A stretch of 28,090 nt of DNA from Ichthyophthirius multifiliis (lineage: Eukaryota > Ciliophora > Oligohymenophorea > Hymenostomatida). Made by a program: the position numbers and the translations under genes. The stretch's first letter is position 1. Every line of letters begins with the position of its first letter. Shown piece after piece: positions 12,675 through 23,471 of the stretch. Below the pieces are notes generated by a model. That model was not told the origin of the DNA, made no database searches, and saw only the letters and a list, made by a program, of their open reading frames with translations. Location: the NCBI RefSeq assembly GCF_000220395.1, contig NW_004087551.1, forward strand, positions 1 to 28,090, in the 5' to 3' direction.

Positions 12675-13089
12675 TCATCTTATAAATCTTATAAAAAAAT
12701 CAACTTTAACAAAAAATTATATAAATATAATAAATTAAAAAAATTAAAATACCTTGAAATATTCGATAAATTATATTCACTTATTTTAGTTGAGAAGTTA
12801 TCCTAAATATCTTTCAAAACTTATTCATTTTCTTTAGTAGAAACAAAAGAAATAGCAGTTCCTTTAGTTTCAAATCTACCAGCTCTACCAACTCTATGCA
12901 TATAATCATCTTATTTTTCAGGCATATCGAAATTAATAACTAAATTGACTCTTTCAATATCAATACCTCTACCAAATAAATCAGTAGCAACTAAAATTCT
13001 TTTTTTCCCTTCTTTAAATTCTTAATAAACTTTAGTTCTAATTATTTTGAAAAGAAAATAAATATAAATATATAAATTTATATATATAA

Positions 13090-13140
<51 letters not shown>

Positions 13141-13576
13141 CCTTTATTCTTAAGGTAAAGTTCTATAAATAACTGAATTTTCTAGCTTTTTATCATCTTG
13201 CAAATATTTGGAAAGATACATAGCTCTTTCCACTTTATTTACAAAAATAATAACTTAATTGAATGATAATTAAGTCAAGAATTAAATTAAAATTGGAATT
13301 TTTTACTTTTCTTCTAATTTTAAATGATACTATTCTAAACCATGTAATACTAATTTAGAATTATCTTCAATAAATATTTCTAATTACTATAAAAAAAATG
13401 ATTTATAATATAAATTATAATAATAGTAATAACATCTTTCATAAATTTTCTACAGATTTTCTTACTATCATTAGCAATAGTTCCACTAAACATCATAACT
13501 TATTTTTATAAAGGTAATTTCATAAAAATCTCTTAAACGTCAGATCTAAAAAAAAAAATTAGTTAAAAAATGATAA

Positions 13577-13611
<35 letters not shown>

Positions 13612-14493
13612 AATATTTTTATATCATTTTATTTTTATATACTTATATATATATTTATTTTATTTACCTCATTTTAATACTTTCCATTACTCTATCACAT
13701 TCATCAACTACAAAATATTTTACATTTTTAATTTCTATAACTGAATTTCTCATATTCATCAAAGATAAGCATCTGCCTGGTGTAGCAACTAGAATTTGTG
13801 GTTTTTTTTACTTTAAAATTGCTATATCATCTTGTTCATCTACTCCTCCAAATATAGCTCTTGTCTTGAAATTTGTATATTTACCTAAGCGTTTGAATTC
13901 GTTTTTTATTTAAAAAGCTAATTCTCGTGTATGACATAATACTAAACAACTATAGGGAGGAGTATCATCTGATAATTAATTCAAAATTGACAATACAAAA
14001 ACTGCTGTTTTTCCTGTACCGGCTTTTGCTTAACATAATATATCTGTTCCATGAATTCTGTTTTAATATAATAATTTTTATTTTTACAAACATTTATTAA
14101 AATATATAATATAAATCATATAGATTTGTTAATAAAAATAATATTAATAAAATATTACGCATTCGGGATACAATTATATTGAACTAATTTATATATAAAA
14201 ATATAATTTAATAAATATTTTAATATAATTATAAATAAAAATATTACCTTCAGATGGTCTTTCAAAACCAGCTTCTTTTACACTTCTTAGCAAATCTTCT
14301 TTCAAATTAAAGTCATTAAATGAAGAATGGTTAGCAACCATTTAGCTTTTAAGAAATTAAATTTTAGATTTATTTCATCTATATATATTTTTTTTTACTC
14401 AGGTTTTTGAATATTATAAGCTTTATTGTTAAGTTCATCATCTGAGTCGTCATTATATTCTGGAATGTTATCATTATCGTCTTCGTGATTCAT
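12675..14493 (-). CDS. DECD-box RNA helicase, UAP56/Sub2/DDX39 type
   Basis: An ATP-dependent RNA helicase of the spliceosome and mRNA-export (TREX) pathway. The start is [20 protein letters not shown] at 14493, an acidic N-terminus as in Sub2. Motifs in order: FERPSE then VQYNCIPNA (Q motif), motif I AKAGTGKT, Ia [18 protein letters not shown], Ib TPGR, motif II as DECD ([20 protein letters not shown]), motif III as SGT, then [20 protein letters not shown], motif [19 protein letters not shown], and motif [26 protein letters not shown] together with the [10 protein letters not shown] wording points to the UAP56 branch rather than general DEAD-box proteins. At least six GT...AG introns split it, among them 12688-12752, about 13040-13141 and about 13560-13670. 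The last intron places a TGA at 12675-12677, giving a C-terminus NLSNISRFIR. One frame slip near 14345 falls at a four-base A/T run and is repaired by one extra base. Confidence 0.93.
13090..13137. repeat. (TA)n microsatellite in helicase intron
   Basis: Alternating TA occupying most of the intron between the PQEQR exon and the TKVYQEF exon of the helicase gene. A second, shorter TA tract lies at about 13577-13607 in another intron of the same gene. Confidence 0.8.
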
Positions 14494-14961
14494 TATTTTT
14501 AATTTTTTTTTTTTTTTATTTTTTTTTTTTTTTAATAATTTATATCCTTTTATTTAAAAAAATGAAATAATTTATTTCTGTGTCAAAATATTAAATTTTT
14601 AAATATATTATTTATAATATATTTTAATTTTTCTTTTTGGTTATATTTTTTTTTAAAAAAAAAAAATATATAAATATTTTTATACTTATTATTATTAAAC
14701 AAATATTTATATTAGAAAAAAATTTTTATTAATATATAAATATATATATATATAAATATAATATATAAAAATATTTTTATATATAATATATAATGGCATT
14801 TTTTTAAAAAATATAAATAATATGAAAAATTATAATATTTTACATATAAAAAAAGTTAACAAAAATAAATAAATATATATATTTATATATAAAAATCATA
14901 TATTATTATTTGAAAATTTTATAAAAAAAGTAAATATTACATAAATAAAATATAAAAATAC
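14494..14961. other. AT-rich divergent promoter region
   Basis: About 470 bases lie between the helicase start (leftward) and the small cysteine-rich gene start (rightward). A long T tract at about 14502-14533 reads as poly-A on the helicase strand immediately before its ATG, as is common for ciliate leaders. Nothing else is recognisable. Confidence 0.6.
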
Positions 14962-15357
14962 ATGGAAGATTAATAATAATAATAATAATATTGCCTAGAT
15001 TATCTAATCTAAGGAAATCATATTTTAGGTTTTGAAAATTGTATTATATGTAATCCAAAAAAATTAATGTAAATACAATAAAAAATGATAGAATAATAAT
15101 AACTATAATCTTAATAATAACTATAAAAAAAAAATCAAGATGAAGAAGAAGATGAAGACGATGGTTAATATTATGATTAAGATGAAAATGGAGTATGTTT
15201 ATGTTGTTAAGGAAATCCATTTGATTGCAAAAATTTAAAATGTAAATAATTAAATATATGTAAATGTGTTGAAACTAATTATAATATGGAATAAGACAAT
15301 ATAGAAAATGAAATTGTTAGAGAAATTAAAAAAGAATATTAATAAAAATAAATATGA
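14962..15357 (+). CDS. Small cysteine-rich acidic protein (about 131 residues)
   Basis: A single exon under the ciliate code, invisible under the standard code because of its many TAA codons. It begins MEDQQQQQQYCLDYLIQGNH, has GFENCIICNPKKLMQIQQ, then a Gln run and a strongly acidic block (NQDEEEDEDDG). A cysteine-rich part follows (NGVCLCCQGNPFDCKNLKC, then QLNICKCVETNYNME). It ends in a charged tail, EIVREIKKEYQQKQI, before the TGA at 15355-15357. Ten cysteines fall in pairs and clusters (CxxC, CxCC, CxC), which suggests metal binding or disulphide bonding. There is no signal peptide, so a cytosolic metal-binding role is the more likely inference. No known family is recognised. Confidence 0.75.
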
Positions 15358-15631
15358 ATTTGATTAAATAAAAAATAAAATATAAAAATTTAATTCTTAT
15401 TTAATAAAAAATAAAAATATAAATAATGTTAAAAAAAAAAAAAAAAAATATTTTATATTAAATAAAAATCTTTTTTATTTTTATAATTTTTTTGATATTT
15501 TTTTTTATAAAATAAATTTTAATATTTTTTGTTTATTTATTATTCGTTTATATTAAATATAAATAATAATTAAATAAATTAGAAAAAAAATAAATATTAA
15601 TTTTGATAAATATTTTATATTAATAAAAATA

Positions 15632-18290
15632 TCATGCATTTATTTATTAAGTTTCTATTTATGATTTTTAATTTACATCTGTAAGAAAAGCAATTTAACG
15701 AGTTTAAAGATTATTAATAGTTTTAAATTTTTTATTATTATCATATTAAAATTAAATTAAATTATGACTATCTTATATATTATTACTATTACTATTATTA
15801 TTACTATTATTATTACTATTATTATTATTAATTATATATTTATTATTAAACTAATCATATTTAAAACATATTCTTTAATCTATATTTTATATATTTAATA
15901 TATTAATATTTTATTTTTATTTAATATAAGATTACCTTTATTTAAACCATAATATTTTATTAGATTTTATATATTTTAATTTTAATTATTATTATTAAAA
16001 CACTATTCAATTTATTTTTATAAATTTGTTTTATGTTTTTCTGTATTTCTTTCTATTTCATTTTATTTTGATTGAATAAGTTCTTTTACTTTTCTTTAAT
16101 TTAATTATTTTATATTTATAAAAAAAATAAAAAAATTTATTTATATATAAAAATAATAAAACTATATATTTATGATTCTTTATTCATGCTTTTTTAATCT
16201 ATTTATTAATTCTTCTTTTTTATAGTTATATTTTAAATCTATTTAATTTAAATTTTCATCTACAATAAATTTTTATAGCATAGATTATGCTTATTTATTA
16301 ATAATTCTTTAATTATTTTTAATTTCTTTATTTTAATTATAAAACTCAGACTTCATTTTTTTTTAACTATATTATGTATTCATTCTTTATTAATAATTTT
16401 CTATTTCTTTTTCTTTTTATTATTTTATTTTATTTTCTTTTTCTCTATTAAAATTGCTTTTTTCTTATATTTCTTTTTATTTATATTTTTATTTTTCTTC
16501 ATATTTTTATTAAAAAGCTATATATTTTTATAAAATTTATTAATTATTAATTTCTTATTCTAATATATTTTATTCCTTAATTTTTTATTTTTTATTTTTT
16601 TTATTAAAATATTTACACTATATTTTTAAATAGTTTCAAATTTTTTCATTTTTTAGATTTACATTTAAAAAATTTATTTGTCTTATTTTTATTAAATTTC
16701 TTAAATAATCAATCCACTTTTAAATTATTTTTATAACATAATCTAAAAATTAAATACATAAAAATATATATATAAAAAGAAAAAAAATCTAAAAAATATA
16801 TATAAAAATACATAAAAAATATTTTATATAAATACAAATGTATAAATAAAAAAATATTTTATATTTTTTAAGTAATAAGGCATTTTTGTTTAAAGATATT
16901 TTATTTTTATGCCTTTTTAAATCTATATATAAAAAAAAATATTGATATGGACATATTTTATTTAATTAATTTAAGTTTTTTTGTTGGGTGGTCATTTCAA
17001 ACAATTGAAGTGGAATATATAAAATAATATATTAAAAACTTACGTTATTTTTTTTTCTAATTCTTCGTTTTGGATACTTTAAATTTTTTAAAATCTTAAA
17101 TCTTATTCTCTAGTTTTTAGTTCGGCTCTTCTTTTTATTTCCTACTAATTAATTTCTTATATTTATCTTATTTTTTCTATTTTTTATTTATGTTTTTATT
17201 ATTTCTCTTATATTTTTTAATTATTTATTTCTTCTTATTCTTATATATATTTTAAAGTCTAGAAATGATGTGCATTATTTTCTTCTTCATTTTTTTTTAA
17301 TTCTTTTCTTTATCTTTCCTTTTCTTTTTCTTTTATCATCCTAGCGATTTCTTCTTGTTCTTTTTAAATCAATTTTTATTATAAAACAATATGCTCCTAT
17401 TCCATTTTCTCATGTCTTAAAATTTCTTTTTTTAGTATTTTCTTCTTCCTGTTATTTCCTTATTTGTAGTTTTCTTTTTAATATTCTATATTTTTTTGAT
17501 TTTTTCTTCTTTTTATTGATCAATTATTTAATTATTTCTTATTGATATTTCTCTTTCTATAATATTTTATATATCCTTAAACTTAATTTTTTGTTAAATA
17601 AAAAATAAAAATTATTTGATTTTATTTTTAAAAAAAAAAAAATTAACTTATTTATTTTTGACTTTTTCTATAATTTTATCACTTTTTTTTTTATTTTTTA
17701 TATATATTATTATATCATACTATTATTATTTCCATTAAAATCACTTAAAGTATGATTAAAGGAAGAATTACTTTTTTAATTAAAATCTTATTTTAATTCA
17801 CTTAAATTTCTCCAATTTTTATGTCCAGTAGTCTTCAAAAAAAAATATAAAAAATAATTTATTTATTTATTTATTTTTTAAAAAAAAAAGTTAAAAATAA
17901 ATTTTTTACATAAAATGAATTATTATTATAAATTTTTTTTATTAGAATTTCTTGTTTTGAAAATTATAACATTTATGATTTTTTTTATTATTATTCGATT
18001 ATAAATTATCTTTTTTCAATTATTAATTATATTTTTTATTTTCTTTTTTGTTCTAATTTTTATTAAAATTAATCTATTGTATCTTTAAAGATTTTAGCTT
18101 TCCCTTTAAATAAATTAAATATATCTTCTTTAGTTTTTTTTATTAAATCAATTGGTTTTATTCCTTCTTATTAACATGCTTTTAATGATCTAGGAGAATT
18201 TAATATAGGCTCTTATATACTTTCTTAATTAAAATTAAGAATTGATATTTAATTCTTTTATTATTCTTCTTGTTAATTGATTTATTCCAT
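15632..18290 (-). CDS. Large coiled-coil protein with poly-Asn/Ser tract
   Basis: The start is MEQINQQEEQQKNQISILNF at 18290. The N-terminus contains ILNSPRSLKACQQEGIKPID and a basic helix. After an intron of about 100 bp comes TTGHKNWRNLSELKQDFNQ, then a long charged coil: KKEILRHEKMEQEHIVLQQ, KEQEEIARMIKEKEKERQRK, EIKRRAELKTREQDLRFQ. A roughly 290-bp intron (about 16746-17037) is followed by more coil, including MQIQKMKKFETIQKYS, EKENKIKQQKEKEIENYQQ and KEELINRLKKHEQRI. Near the end an Asn/Ser run encoded by AAT/AGT triplets (15780-15830) precedes NNLQTRQIAFLTDVNQKSQI and the TGA at 15632-15634. No catalytic motif is visible; a cytoskeletal or ciliary structural role is an inference from the coil. 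One or two frame changes near 16570 and 17500 fall in A/T runs. Confidence 0.75.
15779..15832. repeat. ATT/ACT trinucleotide repeat coding for Asn/Ser
   Basis: A triplet tract of ATT with interspersed ACT. On the minus strand it reads AAT/AGT in frame with the coiled-coil gene, giving a run of Asn with scattered Ser. It is a coding microsatellite. Confidence 0.85.
16746..17037 (-). other. Long intron with less AT-rich, hairpin-forming island
   Basis: Reading the minus strand, this intron starts with GT after ELEKKIT and ends with AG before IMLQKQFKSG. It is much longer than most introns here. It holds an inverted repeat AAGGCAT...ATGCCTT (16877-16883 and 16909-16915). It also holds a hairpin CATTTCAA-ACAA-TTGAAGTG (16993-17012) beside GTTGGGTGGT, the most G/C-containing patch for hundreds of bases. 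An intron-encoded small RNA is possible, but no snoRNA C/D box pair was found. Confidence 0.4.
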
Positions 18291-18950
18291 ATTTTTTATT
18301 TATATATAATTTTATTTTTTAATAAAAAAAAAATAATATAAATTTAATGGAAAATATATAATTTAATTATTTAAAAATATTATTTGTATTTTTTTAAATT
18401 TATTAATTTAGAATTTTTAAAAAGTTTATTTAATTTTGATCAATATTAAAATATCATATTTATGATATAATTCAAAAATAAATATATTAAAATTAAAAAC
18501 AAAATATAAATAATTTATTATACAAATGTTTACTATTTTAATTATTAAATAAATATTACTTTTGATATATATTTAGATATTAAAATTATTTATATTTTAT
18601 ATATTTTTAAACTTATATTTTCATATAAAAACTTCAAAAAAATAAAAAAAATTATTAGGAGTTAAATAACTTTTCAAACCTATATTTTTTATTTTCTTTT
18701 TTTAAAAAAATTAAATATAATTAATTAAATTTAAAAAAAAATATAAAAAAAGTACAAAATTAATTAATTACCTAATTTAAATTAAAAAAAATCTATTAAA
18801 TATAAAATTGAAGTATTTAATAATCTTTTAAAAAAGAACAAAAAATTTAAGTAAATTTTTATTCTAATAAATAAATTAATTTTATAATATATTATAATAA
18901 TAATATTAATTACTTTTTTTTTAAAAAAAAACAAAAAAACAAAAAAAATA
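18291..18950. other. AT-rich gap between leftward genes
   Basis: About 660 bases of A/T sequence with poly-A and poly-T runs. No frame with coding character was found on either strand. It should carry the promoter of the coiled-coil gene and the 3' end of the next gene's transcript. Confidence 0.6.
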
Positions 18951-19451
18951 TCAATTATTATCTTCTACTTCAATAGCAATATTATAAATCATTTAAAAGA
19001 AAATTTTATCTTTCATTCTTTTTTCTTTAATAATCATTTGTTATAACTTTTAAATTTTCATTTCTTAATTTTCAGCATCAGTAGAAAAAGATTTATTTAA
19101 TTATTTAACTTTTTATTTTTCATTTTTAACTTCTTTTTTATGCGAAAAGTTTTATTCTTTATAAAATTAAAAATTGCTTTTTTACTCAATTTCTTATTAT
19201 TTAAATTATTATATGTCTTGTAAACCTAAAGATTCTAACTTAATTTAATTATTATTTTATAAAAAATTGTTTTTCTCAACAATATTTTATTTATTTATTA
19301 TTTATTATTCATGTTCAGAATTTTATTTTTTCCTGTTATAATTAATATAAATAAATAAAGCACCTGCAGATGTACTTAAAATAAAATGTAAATTTTTATT
19401 TATATCAAGTTATTAATTTAACTTTTCAAAAATATTATAAAATTTATCCAT
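18951..19451 (-). CDS. Small protein with one membrane segment and charged coil
   Basis: An intact single-exon frame of 166 residues under the ciliate code. It begins MDKFYNIFEKLNQQLDINKN, followed by a hydrophobic stretch LHFILSTSAGALFIYINY (about residues 21-38) that looks like a single transmembrane helix. The rest is Gln/Lys/Glu-rich and probably helical, with FSTDAENQEMKIQKLQQMII and KDKIFFQMIYNIAIEVEDNN at the end before the TGA at 18951-18953. There are no cysteines. A single-pass membrane anchor with a cytoplasmic coil is the likely architecture. No family is recognised. It lies 204 bases upstream (in + coordinates) of the calpain-like gene's 3' end, on the same strand. Confidence 0.75.
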
Positions 19452-19655
19452 ATATTATATATATTTTTTTTCTATTTATATATATATATAAAAGGCTTAC
19501 TAATCTATTTTATTTTTTATTTATAATATGATAAATATAACAAAACAAATTATTATTATTTTACAAATCTTATTTTATCTAATAAATAAAAATATTTTTA
19601 ATAAAATAAAATCTATAATATATATTATTAAAAACAAAATATAAAATAAATATTT

Positions 19656-22600
19656 TCATTTATTTAAATTAATATCTTCATTTTCATCTCTATTTTTTTA
19701 TACATTTTATTAATTCCCGATTTTTTCAATAATACAAATTCCCTCACCTCCTTCTAAAGTATAAGGAAGTGCTTTAATTTACTAAACAATAATAAGATTT
19801 TCATTTTAAGGGAGTAAATGTAAATCAACCTTTAAATATTTTTTTTTTTAAATATTAAATATATAAATATAAATATAATATTTAAATACTTTATTATCAT
19901 CTTATTAATCAACTATCTTCATATTTTCATTTCTAAAGTAAATTTTTTACCTCCAACTTCTATCATTAGATTTATTTGATAAAAGTTATAAATAAGTTCC
20001 TTCTTTTTTTAAATAAAACTACGAAATAGTAATTTCTTAATCTCCATTATCTCTTTCACTTAAATCCGTTTTTTAGAAAGGACATTGATTCGAATCTTTT
20101 TATTTACTATCATTTTCGGCTTATAATATACAGTCATAATATATTTAGTATTAAAAGTTATCCGGTTCTTATATTCTAGTTAATTAAATTAAACTATCAC
20201 TAAATATATTCACGTTCATTTTCAATAGTAATTTTTTACCTTTTAAATCTCTAGAATCAGGTCCTTCTAATTATATTAATAATCTATATTCACCTTTTTT
20301 TTATTTTTTATTTATGTTAATTTTAAATAAAAAAAGTTAAACCTGCATCTAGTTTTATTGTTTTGAATGTATTTTTATTTTTTATTTATCCTTTTCCAAA
20401 GATATATTTATATTAAACTAATTTCTTTTTCTTTTTATCACTTTATTGTTCTTTTTACTATTAACTATATATATAATTAGAAAAAAAAAAAGAAAAGATT
20501 AATAATCATATCATATACTTATAAATATAAACTAAAAAGTAAATTAATACTTTTAATTATATTCAAAATTTTAAATTTACTCATTTTTTTTTTATATTTT
20601 TTATTAAAATTTAGAATCACTACCAGATTATTAATTAATAATTTAATTATCTTATTAATATTATTATTATTATATTTATACTGGAGGCAATAAAAAGTTT
20701 TATTTATTATCTTAGAAAACATTTATACACTTATTACTTTAAATTTTACTACCTTATTATTTTGTATGACAATTAACTAATATTTCGTCCTTTGTTTTAT
20801 CCACGAATTTCCTAGCTAAAAAGTCCCTTTTATTTTTTGCCATATTTTCCTTTAATTATCCCAAAACAATTCTACATGGGTAAATTTAAGAAACAAAATC
20901 ATTATTTTACTCCTTTAAAATATTCTACTCAACATTTAAAAAAACCCTAGTAGGTAGATTTATAGCAAACTAAATATAATATTTATAATCATTATTTTAA
21001 ATATCCGGAATTTCATCATATATATCAATAGAATTCTATAAATTCGTATTTATCCCCACCAAAATATATATATCTCCAAATAACACTACAAACTGTTCTA
21101 AAGAAACTACAAATACAAATTATACTCCTTAATACTTTTTTAATGCATCTTCAACTTCTTTCACAAAAAGATCCTTATACGAATTTGAAATTCCTACATA
21201 TTATTCCTATAAACATTTTAAAATAACAAAATTCCCTTCTTCACTTTAAACAAACTCACAAATTGTATAAGGATAATTTGGATATATCAATAAATCATTC
21301 ATTTTAAAATTATTTTTTAAATAAGCAACTTTTGCAGACTATTATTCTTTCTAAAATTGCTCAATTAATATTTCAAGAACGTCTTCAATTTCACCTTAAG
21401 AATTAGCACTTTACCATTCTATATGTTTTGAAGGTAAAGATGTTAGACATTAGAAATAAAATTCAGCCATCTTACTTTTTTATTCATTTCTTTAAAATAT
21501 TTATAAGACCCGAAAATTTTTGCAAAAGCCTTTTATAAAAGCATCCATCCAATATCAAATTACTCAGAGCTTGAAAAAACAAGGCTTTTGTCTTCATTAT
21601 TTAAACAGGGTAAAAATTCATCTAAAATAATTTCCTTCCATTCACCTTCTATATACATTTTGATTGAAAAAAAACCTATATTCTCCAAATCAAATTTACT
21701 ATGGAAAACTTTAAAATATAAATGTGGGTATAAACACAGGCAATCTAGTATTCCCACCAACTAATAATCACTTAAATTATTGAAAATTATCTATCCTATT
21801 TCTATTTTTTCACTAATAAAGAGATCATTCATTTCTTTCAATTTAGGATGTTGCGAAATCCTCACTAAAATTTAATTTTCATATAAATATTCCTAATTTT
21901 AGGCAAAATCAATATCTTCTAGTCTTTTTCCTTTTATCCCACATTCATCAATTAATGATTTATAAGCATCTATATAATAAGGAGGAAAACCGGGCATTTA
22001 TTTGATTTCAAAAACAATATTCTCGAGTTATTTAGGATTGTCAAAAGGAGATATAAAATGATCAATATCTTATAAATCATCCTTATAAAAAAATAAAGAA
22101 TAAGAATGTTCTGTACTATTATAATATAAAATTTTCCCAACTTTTTTATTAAATCGCCATTTGCAATAAAAATAAGAACAAGTATCATCATAAAATCTAC
22201 CTATTCCGTGTTTAAAGCCTTAAACGAATTCTCCTTCGTAAAAATACTCAGGTTTATCCTCTTCTTCTACATCTTCTTTTTCTAATATTAAATTTTAATT
22301 ATAATATTCAGAATATTCTTAAAATTTTAAAATTTTTAACTATTCACGATTATTTGTTACATGAATACCAAAACCACATTACATACCTTATTTAAAATAA
22401 ATAAATAAATATAAATATAAATATAAATATATTTTATTTTTATTTTTATTTTTATTTTTTTTAATTTTTTTATTATATAACTAAATATTATATATTAAGT
22501 TTATAATTTATTTAATATAAATTTTTTTTTTTACTTAGATTTTTTTAAAAAATACATATAAATAAGAATATTCATTTTAAAATTATTTTAAATATATATT

Positions 22601-23272
22601 TACCGTTAACAAAATCACCCTAATAATAAGAGCCATCTTTATATTATAAACGTCCTTTTCCATGTTTTTAATTATTTAGAAATTCTCCTACATAATAAGA
22701 TTAATTTTTATAAAATTCTTTTCCAAAACCATGTCTTTATCCATTTTAAAAATCCCCTTTTATTAAAAAGAAAATTTAAATTAATAATATATAATTTTAA
22801 TATAAAATACCTTCATATCTATAAGACATAGAAGAATTATGTAAAAAACCTTTCCCATGATATTTTTTATTTTAATATTCACCTTCATATTAATCTCCAT
22901 TAGGTAATATTTCAATTCCAGCTTTTTTCTCGTTATTTTCGAACATACCTTTAAAAAAGCAACAATTATTCTCTTAGTATAAAATTCCTTATCCATGATA
23001 CATATCTTCTTTAAATTCACCTTCATAAACAGTTTTTTCTTATTTTTTTTTAAGATAAAAAAAATATATTTTTAATAAAAATTAAAATAAAAAAAATTGT
23101 AACTTTAATTATCTTCTTCTATGCCATATCCATCTTTTTTACCGTTTAATACTTCTCCTTAATATTTTTTTTAATTATCAGAAATTATATATGGATATCT
23201 TTATTCTTTTCCTGTTTTTTCACATAGTTAGTTTTTATGTGCTGAGTTTTGGACTGATATATTGTTTTACAT
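19656..23272 (-). CDS. MORN-repeat plus calpain-like protein, probably catalytically inactive
   Basis: The start is MQNNISVQNSAHKNQLCEKT at 23272. About eight MORN units follow, for example YQGEVLNGKKDGYGIEED, YEGEFKEDMYHGQGILY, YYVGEFLNNQKHGKGRLQY and FYEGEFVQGFKHGIGRFYD. Then comes a calpain-type cysteine-protease domain: MPGFPPYYIDAYKSLIDECG, YQLVGILDCLCLYPHLYF in place of QGxLGDCWFL, then GFFSIKMYIEGEWKEIILDE, FLPCLNNEDKSLVFSSSEQF and DIGWMLLQKAFAKIFGSYKY, matching the calpain 'ALLEKAYAKLxGSY' segment. The Cys is kept but Trp after it is Leu. The regions expected to hold the His (GHAYxV) and Asn (NPWG) read PNYPYTI and LKCLQE. C-terminal parts (GEYRLLIQLEGPDSRDLKG, EGTYLQLLSNKSNDRSW, LPYTLEGGEGICIIEKIG) resemble calpain C2-like domains. 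Introns include about 22402-22603, 22752-22810 and 23037-23101. Frame slips near 21470 and 20310 fall at A/T runs. A regulatory or scaffolding role is inferred. Confidence 0.8.
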
Positions 23273-23471
23273 TTTTTATAAATATAAATATGTATTTATG
23301 ATATTTTTATTAACAAATTATTAATTTCAATTTTAAAATTTATATATAAAATATAAAAGTTTTAAATACATTTTATTAATTTTTTAACAATATTATAAAA
23401 CTAAAAATTATAATTAAAAAAAAATATATATATATAAATAAAAATAATATATTAACAAATAAGATAAAAAA
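23273..23471. promoter_or_regulatory. Short divergent intergenic promoter region
   Basis: Only 199 bases separate the start codons of the calpain-like gene (leftward) and the TBC gene (rightward), so both promoters must lie in or near it. The sequence is A/T with no recognisable TATA or initiator element that stands out from the background. Confidence 0.45.

Noticed and set aside
16980-17015. Telomerase RNA template-like CCACCCAAC on the minus strand
   Set aside because: The template core of ciliate telomerase RNA is CAACCCCAA-like; this sequence does not match and the surrounding conserved elements are absent.
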